From positions 558,001-622,000 of the forward strand of contig NZ_CP059194.1 in the NCBI RefSeq assembly GCF_014251635.1: a stretch of DNA of 64,000 bases, given 5' to 3'. This document shows positions 19,427 through 29,717 of this stretch, one piece after another. The position numbers were made by a program, and so were the translations under genes. Numbering within the stretch: the first letter of the stretch is position 1; every line of letters begins with the position of its first letter. The notes below the pieces were generated by a model. The model had not been told where the DNA came from. It made no database searches and saw nothing but the letters and a program-made list of their open reading frames with translations. This stretch comes from Blattabacterium cuenoti (GTDB lineage: Bacteria > Bacteroidota > Bacteroidia > Flavobacteriales > Blattabacteriaceae).

Positions 19427-22070
19427 TAAAATTATTAAAGATATTATATTCGAAAACTTCAATAAAAAAATCTTTTTTATATCAAAAGATCCTACTATTA
19501 TAGAATATATAAAAAATAAATACAATTCAAAATTCAGTTCAAAAACTAATTTTTTTACAATAAAAGAATTTTTTGAAAATATTTCTGAACTCAAAACTTT
19601 AGATAATCATTCAACTTTACTTTACTTTTTTTCTATTTTAAAAAAAAATGATTTCATAGAAAAAAATTTTCATGATTTTTTTAATTGGGGACCTAAAATA
19701 TTAAATGATTTTCAAAATATAGATTTTAACATGGTTAATGTTGAATCTTTTTTCTCTTGCATTATTTCTAGAGAAAAGATAAACAAATGGAATCTTGATC
19801 TTTTAGAACAAGAAAAAAATTTTTTTTGGGAAAAAATTCATAAATACTATTATATTTTACAATCTCAACTTCTAAAAAAAGGAATTGCTTATCATGGAAT
19901 GCTTTTCAAAACAGCGATTTCTCGTTTAGATTCCTTTTTATATCGAAATTTTAATATAAAAATTGTATTATTTCTTGTTGATAGTATTGCATTTAATGAA
20001 TGTGAAAAAATTTTGACTCAAAAAATTCTTCAACAAGGACTAGTTTATGATTTATGTAAAAAAGATATTTCAATTTCGACTCCATGGCCTTTAAATAAAA
20101 AGATAATTTCGAATTCTAAAAAACGTTTACAATATGATAATTTAAAAATTATTGGAGTTCCAAAAGAAATAGAACAATTGAGAATTGTAGAGGATATCAT
20201 ATGTAAATTCATAAAAAAAAATCAAAAACCTAACAAAATCCTTTTAATCCCAGGAGATAACCATTTGACCATTCCATTAATACATTCTATAAAAAGAAAA
20301 TTAAGAATTAATGTTTCTTTCAATATTAATTGTCCATTAAATGATATTCCTATTTATTATACTTTTTATTCTATATTTCAATTACTGTTAAAAAAAAATA
20401 AATTCAAAAAATTTACTAAAAAAGATGTTATAAGAGTATTATCCAATGGATATATTAAAAAATTTTTTTTAAAAAAAAATACAATATTAAATAAATTTAA
20501 TATTGAAAATGATTCTGATTTTATTTACGAAGACGAAATAAAAAAATATTTATATGAAAATGATTTATGGATTATTTTTAAAATTCCAACTGACAATATC
20601 AAAATAATTCTTATAAGTATTATAAGCTTTATAAGAAAATTTATAAAATTGCTTATTACGAAAAAAAGAAAACATTTTTTGGAACTAAAATTTTTTTTTA
20701 AACTAGAAACTTATATACAAAAATTAAGAATAATAGTTAGAAAAACTAAAAATTTATCTATAGGAATCAATGATCTATTTAACATATATGAACAGTTTAC
20801 TCATACAGAAAATGTACGATACATGCATAAAAATATAAGAGGATTGTATGTAACAGGTTTCATAGATGTTTTTTTTAAAAATTTTGATATTGTGATTATT
20901 ACATCCTTTAATGAAGGAGTAATCCCACCAAGTCATAAAAAAAATTCATTCATTCCCTTTGATATATATCAAAAATTACAAATAAATAACACCAATGAAA
21001 ATTGGTATTTCCATCATTTAACAAGGATTATTCAATTTTCCAAAAAAACATATTTAATATATAAAGATCAACCAGATGAAATTAATTCTGGGGAAAAAAG
21101 TCGTTTTATTCATAGGATAGAAATAAATTCTAAAATCTCAACGGAAAAAATAAATAAACCATTTTTTCCTATAATCTCAAAAAGACTTCCTATTGTAATT
21201 AATAAAACGAAATCGATTATTCAGCGTTTACATGAATTAATATATAAAGGATTATCTCCTTCTTCCATTTATTTATATAATTATAATCCTCTTTTATTCT
21301 ATTATAAGAAAATACTGAAATTAAATAACCTAGAAAAAACGTCTTATAAAAAAAAAATAGGAAAAATTATTCATCAAACATTAAAAATTTTATATGATCC
21401 TATAAAAGGGAATTTGATTACCATTGAGTATATTCATAAAATGAAAAAAAATTATGAATCTACTATAAAAAAAGTTCTTTTAGAAAAAGAAGAAATTATT
21501 GAAGGAAATAATATGTTTTTTTATTATGTCATAAAAAATTATATAGAAAATTTTATTTCATGGGAAGAAAAATTTGTTATTAACGGACATAAAATTTTTA
21601 TAAAAGAAATAGAACGGAAAGTATCTGCAAGATTAAATGTTGGCCCGATAAAGGTAAATTTGCATGGTATTATAGATCGTATAGATGAGTATGATGGAAT
21701 TACTCGTATTCTTGATTACAAGATAGGATTTTCAAAAATCAAAGAGATAAATATTTCTTTAAAAAATATGGAAAACATTTTCTCTGATATAAATCAAGCA
21801 AAAATCATGCAATTGCTTATTTATATTTATTTATGGTTTAAATCCCCTGCATTTAAAGGAAGTAAAAAAAAACCTCCTATTATAGGAATTGTTTCTCCCG
21901 AAATGAATGGAAGTATATTCCAAGTTCCTATAAATATTTTTCATATACAAAAAATTCAAAAAACAAACATAACATATTTAGATTATAAAATAAATGTTCT
22001 CCCATTTCTTATTAAAAGAATTTCTGATATTCTAGATCCTAGAATTCCAATCGTAGAAAAAATTTATTGA
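19410..22070 (+). CDS. AddB-like PD-(D/E)XK nuclease family protein
   Basis: The 886-residue lysine-rich protein ends in a RecB-type nuclease domain. LHGIIDRIDEYDG and ILDYKIGF near 760-790 supply the D and D-x-K residues. The middle contains TSFNEGVIPPSHKK, similar to the helicase-like part of AddB-type proteins. I see no clear Walker A at the N-terminus and no Fe-S cysteine set. It probably pairs with a UvrD/AddA-like helicase elsewhere in double-strand break processing. The start is GTG within the ribF end; the next in-frame Met is about 108 codons later. Sequence is poorly conserved outside the nuclease part. The role is inferred. Confidence 0.7.
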   Translation: MKKKVDKIIKDIIFENFNKKIFFISKDPTIIEYIKNKYNSKFSSKTNFFTIKEFFENISELKTLDNHSTLLYFFSILKKNDFIEKNFHDFFNWGPKILNDFQNIDFNMVNVESFFSCIISREKINKWNLDLLEQEKNFFWEKIHKYYYILQSQLLKKGIAYHGMLFKTAISRLDSFLYRNFNIKIVLFLVDSIAFNECEKILTQKILQQGLVYDLCKKDISISTPWPLNKKIISNSKKRLQYDNLKIIGVPKEIEQLRIVEDIICKFIKKNQKPNKILLIPGDNHLTIPLIHSIKRKLRINVSFNINCPLNDIPIYYTFYSIFQLLLKKNKFKKFTKKDVIRVLSNGYIKKFFLKKNTILNKFNIENDSDFIYEDEIKKYLYENDLWIIFKIPTDNIKIILISIISFIRKFIKLLITKKRKHFLELKFFFKLETYIQKLRIIVRKTKNLSIGINDLFNIYEQFTHTENVRYMHKNIRGLYVTGFIDVFFKNFDIVIITSFNEGVIPPSHKKNSFIPFDIYQKLQINNTNENWYFHHLTRIIQFSKKTYLIYKDQPDEINSGEKSRFIHRIEINSKISTEKINKPFFPIISKRLPIVINKTKSIIQRLHELIYKGLSPSSIYLYNYNPLLFYYKKILKLNNLEKTSYKKKIGKIIHQTLKILYDPIKGNLITIEYIHKMKKNYESTIKKVLLEKEEIIEGNNMFFYYVIKNYIENFISWEEKFVINGHKIFIKEIERKVSARLNVGPIKVNLHGIIDRIDEYDGITRILDYKIGFSKIKEINISLKNMENIFSDINQAKIMQLLIYIYLWFKSPAFKGSKKKPPIIGIVSPEMNGSIFQVPINIFHIQKIQKTNITYLDYKINVLPFLIKRISDILDPRIPIVEKIY

Positions 22071-23149
22071 TTTATAATATATTTTTCTATACAATCACCT
22101 ACTTCTTCAGTAGTAGAAGATAATTTTGAATCAATAACATCTGGTGTACAGATTTTTTTTTCAATAGAATTTTTCACAGCTTTTTCTAAAAGATTTTTTT
22201 CTTGATGCATTCCAAAATATTCTAACATCATAGAACCTGAAAGAATACATCCTAAAGGATTTGCAATATTTTTTCCTTTAGCTTGAGGATAAGATCCATG
22301 TATTGGTTCAAACATCGATTTACAATCTCCTATCGAAGCAGAAGGTAGTAATCCTACTGAACTTGCTAAAACACTAGATTCATCTGACAGAATATCTCCA
22401 AACATGTTATCCGTTAAAATAATATCAAATTTTTTTGGATTCATAATAATTTGCATAGATGCGTTGTCTACATACAAAAAATCTAAAGACACATCTGGGT
22501 AATCTAACGATATTTTTTTAATAACTTCTCTCCACAATCTAGAAGTTTCTAATACATTCGCCTTATCCACCAGTGTTACTTTTTTTTTACGAAAAAGAGC
22601 AGCTTTAAAAGCCATTTCCCCAATTCTTTCGATTTCTGATTTGGAATAAATACAATAATCATATGCTTTTTCTCCATTTTTACTACGACCTTTTTCTCCA
22701 AAATAAATCCCTCCCGTTAATTCACGATATATAATAAAATCTACTCCATTTAATAATTCCTTTTTTATAGGAGATTTATCTAATTTTGGAAATACTACTA
22801 TAGGACGAATATTACAATATAAATTCATTTTTTTTCTGAGTTTTAACAATCCGTCTTCAGGCCTCATTCCTATTGGATTATGATCGTGTTTAGGGTCTCC
22901 TATACAACCAAATAAAACAGCATCTGATTTTAAACAATTATCTATAGTTTCTTTTGGCATAGGATCCCCTAATTTTTCTATGGCTTTAGATCCAGCTAAA
23001 ATATTTTTATAATGAAAATCGTGACCGTATTTTATAGCGATGGAATTTAAAACTTTTATCGTTTGTCTTATAATTTCAGGCCCTATTCCATCTCCTTCTA
23101 TTACAGAAATATTTTTTTTCATATTAAAAAAATCTTCTATTTTTTTCAA
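22064..23149 (-). CDS. leuB: 3-isopropylmalate dehydrogenase
   Basis: The NAD-dependent enzyme catalyses the third step specific to leucine synthesis. Motifs include EGDGIGPEI at the N-terminus, FREL-like IYRELTGGIYFGEKG, metal-site TDNMFGDILSDE and EPIHGSYPQAKGKNIANP. The 361 residues fit LeuB. The start overlaps the leuD end by 26 bases, and the stop overlaps the convergent nuclease gene by seven. Confidence 0.96.
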   Translation of the reverse strand: MKKIEDFFNMKKNISVIEGDGIGPEIIRQTIKVLNSIAIKYGHDFHYKNILAGSKAIEKLGDPMPKETIDNCLKSDAVLFGCIGDPKHDHNPIGMRPEDGLLKLRKKMNLYCNIRPIVVFPKLDKSPIKKELLNGVDFIIYRELTGGIYFGEKGRSKNGEKAYDYCIYSKSEIERIGEMAFKAALFRKKKVTLVDKANVLETSRLWREVIKKISLDYPDVSLDFLYVDNASMQIIMNPKKFDIILTDNMFGDILSDESSVLASSVGLLPSASIGDCKSMFEPIHGSYPQAKGKNIANPLGCILSGSMMLEYFGMHQEKNLLEKAVKNSIEKKICTPDVIDSKLSSTTEEVGDCIEKYIINQ

Positions 23150-23717
23150 AATTTTCTACATTATCTTTGATAGAAATTAAAAAGTCTATATCATCATAAC
23201 CATATATGAAAGAATTTTTTTTATATGGATGTATATGAAATTTATCAAATTCTCCAGTTTTTATAATTGTAACCTTTTGATTAATTAAATCAACTTTTAT
23301 TTGAATTTTCGGATTTTTTTCAACTGCATTAAATAATTTATTTAAGAAATATTCGGACACTTCTACTACTAATAGTCCATTATTTAATGCATTTTCTTTA
23401 AAAATATCAGCAAAAAAACTAGATATTATTACCCTAAATCCATAATAAAAAATAGCCCATACAGCATGTTCACGACTGGACCCACAACCAAAATTCCTTC
23501 CTGATAAAAGAATTTTTCCATGAAAATTAGAATCGTTTAATATAAAATTTTTATTTAAGGAACCATCTTTTTGATAACGCCAATCCATAAAAAGATTTTT
23601 TCCACATTCTTCAGGTTCAATTTTTTTTAAAAAACGAGCAGGAATAATTTGATCTGTATCTACATCCTCTATAAATAATGGAACAGCCTGACTAATTAAC
23701 GTCGTAAATTTTTTCAT
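23124..23717 (-). CDS. leuD: 3-isopropylmalate dehydratase small subunit
   Basis: The 197-residue subunit forms the isomerase with LeuC. It has VDTDQIIPARFLK near the start and GRNFGCGSSREHAVWAI, the swivel-domain signature that binds the substrate carboxylates. It overlaps leuC by 26 bases and leuB by 26 bases, a tightly packed operon with probable translational coupling. Confidence 0.96.
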   Translation of the reverse strand: MKKFTTLISQAVPLFIEDVDTDQIIPARFLKKIEPEECGKNLFMDWRYQKDGSLNKNFILNDSNFHGKILLSGRNFGCGSSREHAVWAIFYYGFRVIISSFFADIFKENALNNGLLVVEVSEYFLNKLFNAVEKNPKIQIKVDLINQKVTIIKTGEFDKFHIHPYKKNSFIYGYDDIDFLISIKDNVENFEKNRRFF

Positions 23718-25113
23718 AAATATATTTATTAATATCTACAATTTTACCTTCAACAGCTACAATAGCTGCAGTTAAAGGACTAGCAAGTAAAGTACGAGAT
23801 CCTGGACCCTGTCTTCCTTCAAAATTTCTATTAGATGTAGAAATACAATATTCTCCTGCAGGGATCTTATCTTCATTCATACCTAAACAAGCAGAACATC
23901 CTGGTTGACGAAAATCAAATCCAGATTTTTTAAAAATCTTATCTAATCCTTCTTTTTTAACTTGTTTTACGACTTGATTGGATCCAGGGACTATCATTAC
24001 TTGTACATGATTCGCTTTTTTTTTTCCTTTTATTATAGAGGCCACCAATCTCAAATCTTCTATTCTAGAATTTGTGCAACTTCCTATAAAAATATAATTA
24101 ATTGTCTTTCCTATCAAAGATTCACCTAATGAAAACCCCATATAATCTAAAGACTTATAATCTATTCCTGATTTTGGTATTTTTTCTGATATTTTTATTG
24201 ACATTCCGGGATTTGTTCCATATGTTATCATAGGTTCAATATCTTCAGCTTTTAATAGATATTCTTTATCAAATATTATCTTATCATCTGTTTTTAAAGA
24301 TTCCCAATATTTTATAATTTGTTTCTCTTTTGTTTTAATTTTTTGAAATTCCTTACATTTTTTTACATAATCAAAAGTGATTTTATCTGGAGCTATTAAT
24401 CCACCTTTTGCCCCCATCTCAATGCTCATATTACAAATAGTCATTCTTCCTTCCATGCTCATTTTTTTAATAGTATCCCCCGTATATTCTATAAAATATC
24501 CAACTCCAACATCCACTCCTAATTTTGATATGATATATAAAATAACATCTTTCGGAGTTACTCCTCTTCTTAAATTTCCATTTAATTGTATTTTCATTTG
24601 TTTAGGCTTGGATAACAATAAACATTGACTTGCCATAACCATAGTAACTTGACTTGTTCCAATTCCGAAAGCTATACAGCCAAAAGCTCCATGAGTGGAA
24701 GTGTGACTATCCCCACAAACTATTGTCATACCGGGTAAAGTATAACCTAATTCAGGTCCAATAACATGAACTATCCCATTATTTTGATTCCCTAATTCAT
24801 ATAGGGTGATTCCAAATTTATTGCAATTATCTGTTAATAAATTTATTTGCTTTCTAGATAAAGGATCTGAAATTGGTAAATGCTGATTAATTGTAGGTAC
24901 GTTATGGTCTGCAGTAGCTATAATTTGATTGGGTCTAAAAATAGATAAATTCCTTTTTTTTAACTCTAGAAATGCTTGAGGGCTTGTAACTTCATGAATA
25001 TAATGTCTATCTATATAAAGAATATATATTTCATTTTCCAATTTTTTAACAACATGCGCCTCCCAAATTTTATCAAATAATGATTTTGACATTTTTATAC
25101 TATTATACGACAT
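23692..25113 (-). CDS. leuC: 3-isopropylmalate dehydratase large subunit
   Basis: The aconitase-family subunit binds a 4Fe-4S cluster. The cysteines are in [12 protein letters not shown] and PGCSACLGM, and [12 protein letters not shown] is intact. The 473 residues fit LeuC. It isomerises 2- to 3-isopropylmalate with LeuD. The start overlaps leuA by 11 bases. Confidence 0.97.
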   Translation of the reverse strand: MSYNSIKMSKSLFDKIWEAHVVKKLENEIYILYIDRHYIHEVTSPQAFLELKKRNLSIFRPNQIIATADHNVPTINQHLPISDPLSRKQINLLTDNCNKFGITLYELGNQNNGIVHVIGPELGYTLPGMTIVCGDSHTSTHGAFGCIAFGIGTSQVTMVMASQCLLLSKPKQMKIQLNGNLRRGVTPKDVILYIISKLGVDVGVGYFIEYTGDTIKKMSMEGRMTICNMSIEMGAKGGLIAPDKITFDYVKKCKEFQKIKTKEKQIIKYWESLKTDDKIIFDKEYLLKAEDIEPMITYGTNPGMSIKISEKIPKSGIDYKSLDYMGFSLGESLIGKTINYIFIGSCTNSRIEDLRLVASIIKGKKKANHVQVMIVPGSNQVVKQVKKEGLDKIFKKSGFDFRQPGCSACLGMNEDKIPAGEYCISTSNRNFEGRQGPGSRTLLASPLTAAIVAVEGKIVDINKYIYEKIYDVN

Positions 25114-26326
25114 TTATTCTTATACTACTATTATTCGTATTGATATGCAATACTTTATTTTTATTATTATTCAAATTAGCTTTTTTTAATATGATTTTTA
25201 ATTCCATATCAGATATTTCTTTCTTTTCATCTGCATATTTCAAAAAAATAGAATAAACTAAATCTAAAGAATGTTTATTTAATAAATACCCCAATTTATT
25301 ATAACGATATGCTAGAGCTGCCCGACCACTTCTCGCTGTAAGAATTATTGAAGACTGATCTATTCCAACATCTTCTGGATTAATGCTTTCATAAGTTTCC
25401 CTTTTTTTAATGACTCCATCTTGATGAATTCCAGAAGAATGAGAAAAAGCGTTAATTCCCACTATAGCTTTATTGGCTTGCACTTTCATTCCCGTACATT
25501 CTGATACCAAGGTACTTGTAGAAGAAATTAATTTTGTATTAATATTAGTAAACAAATTTAAATGAGAATTTTGCTTAATAATCATAACAATTTCTTCTAA
25601 AGAAGTGTTTCCAGCTCTTTCTCCAATTCCATTCATAGTGCATTCTACTTGTTCTGCTCCACTCATAATTCCAGATAATGAATTAGCTGTAGCTAATCCT
25701 AAGTCATTATGACAGTGAGTAGATAATATTATCTTATGAATTCCTTTTACATTTTCCTTTAAAAAACGTATTTTATTTCCATATTCTTCTGGTAAACAAT
25801 ATCCTGTAGTATCTGGGATATTAATTACCGTTGCTCCATTTTTAATCACATTTTCACAAACTTTTGCTAAAAATTCATTTTCTGTACGTCCTGCATCTTC
25901 AGCATAAAATTCCACATCTTCTACAAACCTTTTTGCATATTTCACTGCATATATAGCTCTTTCTATAATTTTTTCTGGAGTGCTATTAAATTTATAACGA
26001 ATATGACAATTTGAAGTTCCTATTCCAGTGTGAATTCTAGGTCTCTTAGCATATTTTAATGCTGACCCCGCTACTTCTATATCCTTTTCTACAGCTCTAG
26101 ATAAGGCACATATTACAGTAGTATGTGAAATTGATTTACATATTTCTTGAACGGATTTATAATCTCCTGGACTTGAAGTGGGAAATCCTGCTTCTATTAC
26201 ATCGACTCCTAAAGAGTCTAATTTTTTAGCGATTCTTACTTTTTCTTTCGTATTTAATTTACACCCAGGAACCTGTTCTCCATCTCGTAGAGTTGTATCC
26301 AAAATTTGTATTCTCTTTTTTTCCAT
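25103..26326 (-). CDS. leuA: 2-isopropylmalate synthase, without a regulatory domain
   Basis: The catalytic barrel starts with [16 protein letters not shown] and holds the metal motif [14 protein letters not shown]. The accessory region has [21 protein letters not shown]. At 407 residues the protein stops after the linker domains; the C-terminal leucine-binding domain of the 520-residue E. coli type is missing. Feedback inhibition by leucine is therefore probably absent, which fits a symbiont exporting amino acids. Short forms also occur in free-living relatives. It is the first gene of leuA-leuC-leuD-leuB. Confidence 0.94.
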   Translation of the reverse strand: MEKKRIQILDTTLRDGEQVPGCKLNTKEKVRIAKKLDSLGVDVIEAGFPTSSPGDYKSVQEICKSISHTTVICALSRAVEKDIEVAGSALKYAKRPRIHTGIGTSNCHIRYKFNSTPEKIIERAIYAVKYAKRFVEDVEFYAEDAGRTENEFLAKVCENVIKNGATVINIPDTTGYCLPEEYGNKIRFLKENVKGIHKIILSTHCHNDLGLATANSLSGIMSGAEQVECTMNGIGERAGNTSLEEIVMIIKQNSHLNLFTNINTKLISSTSTLVSECTGMKVQANKAIVGINAFSHSSGIHQDGVIKKRETYESINPEDVGIDQSSIILTARSGRAALAYRYNKLGYLLNKHSLDLVYSIFLKYADEKKEISDMELKIILKKANLNNNKNKVLHINTNNSSIRINVV

Positions 26327-26345
26327 ATCATTGGATTATTTTCAT

Positions 26346-26353
26346 CAAAACTA
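26346..26353 (-). promoter_or_regulatory. -7 element of the leu operon
   Basis: On the minus strand it reads TAGTTTTG, fitting TAnnTTTG, 19 bases before the leuA ATG. I see no leucine-rich leader peptide or attenuator hairpin between it and leuA, so transcription looks unregulated. Confidence 0.5.
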
Positions 26354-26465
26354 TTTTTTCCAAAAAGAAAATAGAAATAAATTATTGTAATACTTACAAT
26401 ATCTAATTACAAAAATTTCTTTATATTTTTCTATTAATCAAATAAAATATTATTATAAAATTACA

Positions 26466-28031
26466 ATGTCTAATTACAATAATAATAAAAATAAATCAGA
26501 TCATCTATTTTTATTAATTCAAACTTTATCAAAATCAGAGAAAAGAAATTTTAGACTTTATGCGAATCGTATAAAAAGAAATAAATACGCTAAGTTCATG
26601 AAATTATTCGAAATCATGAATAAAATGAGTTCTTACAACGAAAAAAAAATATTAAAAAATGTTCCAATAAAAAAAGAACAATTATCTAATATGAAAGCTC
26701 ATTTATATAAACAAATTTTGATTAGTCTTAAAAAATTACAACAGACTATAGAAAATCATGATATACAAATCCGTGAATATTTAGATTTTGCTAAAATTTT
26801 ATATAATAAAGGCTTATATATACAAAGCTTAAAATTATTAGGAAAAGCAAAAATTATTGCTCGATCTTGTGAATCGAATACAATTCTATTAGAATTAGTA
26901 GAATTTGAAAAAATGATAGAATCTCAACATATAACTAGAAGTCTTTATTCTAGGTCGGGAGAATTATCCTCGGAATCAAAAGAATTAATTGAAAGAATTC
27001 AATGTAATAATGCATTATCTAGCCTTTCTTTAGAATTATATGGTTTATATTTAAAAGTAGGATATGTAAGAAATGAAAAAGATAAAATATTTATAGAAAC
27101 ATATTTTCGTACAAATCTTCCAAAATTTGATATTGATAAACTTAGTTTTTACGAAAAATTATTTTTATATCAAGCTCAAGTGTGGTATCATTATATTCGA
27201 CAAGATTTCATAATGTGCTATAGATCATCTTATAAATGGGTAGAATTGTTTCAGAATCATACAAAGGCTAAAAAAATAGCCCCTGTAAGTTATTTAAAAG
27301 GATATCATTACTTGTTAGATACTTTATTTTATCTAAATCATTATTCAAAATTTCTTCATATGTTTAAACAATTTGAAAGAGAAGTAAAAAATGGAGAAAT
27401 ACTAATAAATGGGAATACTAAAATATTAATTTTCATGTATACATATACTAACCGGATCAATAAACATTATATGGAGGGAAGCTTCTCGAAAGGAGTTAAA
27501 GAAGTTCTTCCATCATTATTTATAGAATTTAATAAAATTTTTCATCGTTTGGATTATCATTATATTATGATTCTTTATTATAAAATTGCTTGTTTATATT
27601 TTGGTAGTGGAGATAATGAAAATACTATTCTGTATTTATCAAAGATTATGGAAAACAAAAAAAAAAACTTACGACAAGATTTGCAATGTTTTGCTAGACT
27701 TTTACATTTAATCGCGTGCTACGAAAGCGGCTTAGATGAAAATATGGATCAAAAAATTCAATCTACATATAAATTTTTTATTCAAATGGATGACTGGTAT
27801 GTTGTACAAAAGAAAATCATTCATTTTTTTCAAAATTTAGGAAACGTATATCCACATCAAATAAAAAATCAATTTAAAAAATTAAGAGATAAATTAATTA
27901 AATATTATGATCATCCTTATGAAAAAAGAACTTTCCTATATTTAGATATCATTTCTTGGTTAAATTCAAAAATAGAAAATAAATCTGTAGAATTGATTAT
28001 AAAGGAAAAATTTTTAAAAAACAATAAATAA
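26466..28031 (+). CDS. Conserved Bacteroidetes protein, helical-repeat type, unknown function
   Basis: The 521-residue soluble protein has no signal peptide or membrane segment. It starts LLIQTLSKSEKRNFRLYANR, which resembles a Bacteroidetes-wide hypothetical protein I recall beginning with a similar 'LSKSEKR' motif. The rest is predicted helical, with repeated 30-40-residue helix pairs of TPR character, for example LDFAKILYNKGLYIQSLKLL and IMILYYKIACLYFGSGDNEN. Its retention in a small genome suggests a needed scaffold role. No catalytic motif is visible. It diverges from leuA. Confidence 0.7.
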   Translation: MSNYNNNKNKSDHLFLLIQTLSKSEKRNFRLYANRIKRNKYAKFMKLFEIMNKMSSYNEKKILKNVPIKKEQLSNMKAHLYKQILISLKKLQQTIENHDIQIREYLDFAKILYNKGLYIQSLKLLGKAKIIARSCESNTILLELVEFEKMIESQHITRSLYSRSGELSSESKELIERIQCNNALSSLSLELYGLYLKVGYVRNEKDKIFIETYFRTNLPKFDIDKLSFYEKLFLYQAQVWYHYIRQDFIMCYRSSYKWVELFQNHTKAKKIAPVSYLKGYHYLLDTLFYLNHYSKFLHMFKQFEREVKNGEILINGNTKILIFMYTYTNRINKHYMEGSFSKGVKEVLPSLFIEFNKIFHRLDYHYIMILYYKIACLYFGSGDNENTILYLSKIMENKKKNLRQDLQCFARLLHLIACYESGLDENMDQKIQSTYKFFIQMDDWYVVQKKIIHFFQNLGNVYPHQIKNQFKKLRDKLIKYYDHPYEKRTFLYLDIISWLNSKIENKSVELIIKEKFLKNNK

Positions 28032-28040
28032 AAAAATTAT

Positions 28041-28406
28041 TTAATTCAATAAAAATATGATTCTAAAAAAAAGAATCATAAAATATGAAAAAATAAAATG
28101 AATTAAAGCTTTCAATAATAAAGAGAAATTTGAAACACCATAATAATCAATGATTAAATAAAAAAAAATAGAAATGCTGAAAAATAATTTAACCGTGCTA
28201 CATAGTACATAAATATATGTAGTATGTTTATATTTACGTTTTGTAAACAAATAAAAAAGAAAAAGAAAATTATTTACAGGCAATAAAAAAACATATATTT
28301 TTAATATAAAGGGAAAATCTTTTTTAAAAAAAATAATGCTGTAAATGAGATGAACTAAACTAAAAAAAAAAGTAAATAAATTGTACATCATGATTTTTTT
28401 TATCAT
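28041..28406 (-). CDS. Small four-helix membrane protein, unknown
   Basis: The 121-residue protein is almost wholly hydrophobic, with about four membrane segments near residues 8-27, 33-52, 63-83 and 92-118, joined by short basic loops (KRKYKHT). No conserved motif is recognised. Small four-helix proteins of this kind occur in flavobacteria, but I cannot name the family. Codon use resembles the neighbours. It is convergent with the upstream 521-residue gene, ten bases apart, and divergent from tyrS. Confidence 0.55.
   Translation of the reverse strand: MIKKIMMYNLFTFFFSLVHLIYSIIFFKKDFPFILKIYVFLLPVNNFLFLFYLFTKRKYKHTTYIYVLCSTVKLFFSISIFFYLIIDYYGVSNFSLLLKALIHFIFSYFMILFFRIIFLLN
28056..28080. terminator. 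Possible bidirectional hairpin at a convergent gene end
   Basis: The arms tatgattct and agaatcata (9 bp) flank a seven-A loop, 25 bases after the stop of the 521-residue gene. It lies inside the last codons of the convergent membrane protein gene. Confidence 0.35.
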
Positions 28407-28440
28407 AATCGAATAATTTAAGTCAAGATTTCTATTATCT

Positions 28441-29715
28441 ATGCAAAATATTATTGATGAACTCTCATGGAGAGGTTTAATTAAAAATAAAGTTCCTGGT
28501 ATAGAAAATCAATTAAAAAAACCTACAACCATGTATGTAGGTTTTGATCCGACATCTGATTCTTTACACTTAGGAAGTCTTTTGCCGATTATTATGTTAA
28601 TTCATTTTCAAAAAAAAGGACATAAATCTATAGCATTAGTTGGTGGAGCAACAGGTTTGATAGGGGACCCTTCAGAAAGGGAAAATAAAAGAACCTTTTT
28701 AAGTAAGAAAGTTTTGCAAAAAAATACGGAATCTATAAAAAACCAAATATTAAGACTTTTAAATTTTTATTCAGAAAAAATAGAATTGTTAAATAATTTC
28801 GATTGGATTCAAAATATTACTTTTCTAGATTTTATTCGTGAAATAGGGAAATTTTTTCCTATAAATTACATGATATCTAAAGGCTCCGTCAAAAAAAGAA
28901 TTAATCATAAAAAAGACGGAATATCCTTCTCTGAATTTTCTTATTCTCTTATACAAGGATATGACTTTTTGTATTTAAATCAAATAAAAAATTGCCAATT
29001 GCAAGTTGGTGGATCTGATCAATGGGGAAATATCACGACAGGGATAGAATTGATTCGAAAAAAAACAGGAAAAAAAGCATATGGAATTACTTTTCCTTTA
29101 ATCACAAAACCTAATGGAGTTAAATTTGGAAAAAGTGAGAAAGAAAAAAATATATGGTTAGATAAAAAAAAAACATCTCCATATAAATTTTATCAATTTT
29201 GGATGAATATTTCTGATGTTGAAATTGAAAAGTATATAAGAATATATACTTTTTTTTCTAAAGACAAAATCCAAAATTTAATTATGGAACATAGAAAATA
29301 TCCAAATAAAAGATTGTTACAGAGAAAATTAGCTAATATAATTACCGAATGGGTCCATGGAAATGAAATTTCCAAAAAAATGATAGAAATTACAAATGTA
29401 TTATTTGAAAAAATAAACAACCCCTATCAATTATTGGATGATAAAACTTTCATTTCTATATATAATCATATTCCACATATGTTTATATCTTATGATGAAT
29501 TTGAAAAAGGTATTTTTTTATTAGATATTTTAAAAAAAAGTGGTTTTTTTTCTTCCAAAAGTGAAGCGAATCGTGCTTTAAAAGCAAATTCAATTCACTT
29601 GAATCAAGTTCTTGTTAAAGAAAATATTATGATTCAAAAAGAAAATATAATAGGAAAAAAGTATGTTTTGTTCCAATTTGGAAAAAAAGAATTTTTTATT
29701 ATAAAAATTGAATAA
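28441..29715 (+). CDS. tyrS: Tyrosyl-tRNA synthetase
   Basis: The class I synthetase has the HIGH-type motif DSLHLGSL and the KMSKS-type motif KFGKSEKE. GGSDQWGNITTGIEL is the typical tyrosine and tRNA-binding core. The S4 domain forms the last 70 residues (SGFFSSKSEANRALKANSIHLN). The 424 residues match bacterial TyrS. It converges with era two bases apart. Confidence 0.97.
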   Translation: MQNIIDELSWRGLIKNKVPGIENQLKKPTTMYVGFDPTSDSLHLGSLLPIIMLIHFQKKGHKSIALVGGATGLIGDPSERENKRTFLSKKVLQKNTESIKNQILRLLNFYSEKIELLNNFDWIQNITFLDFIREIGKFFPINYMISKGSVKKRINHKKDGISFSEFSYSLIQGYDFLYLNQIKNCQLQVGGSDQWGNITTGIELIRKKTGKKAYGITFPLITKPNGVKFGKSEKEKNIWLDKKKTSPYKFYQFWMNISDVEIEKYIRIYTFFSKDKIQNLIMEHRKYPNKRLLQRKLANIITEWVHGNEISKKMIEITNVLFEKINNPYQLLDDKTFISIYNHIPHMFISYDEFEKGIFLLDILKKSGFFSSKSEANRALKANSIHLNQVLVKENIMIQKENIIGKKYVLFQFGKKEFFIIKIE

Positions 29716-29717
29716 AT

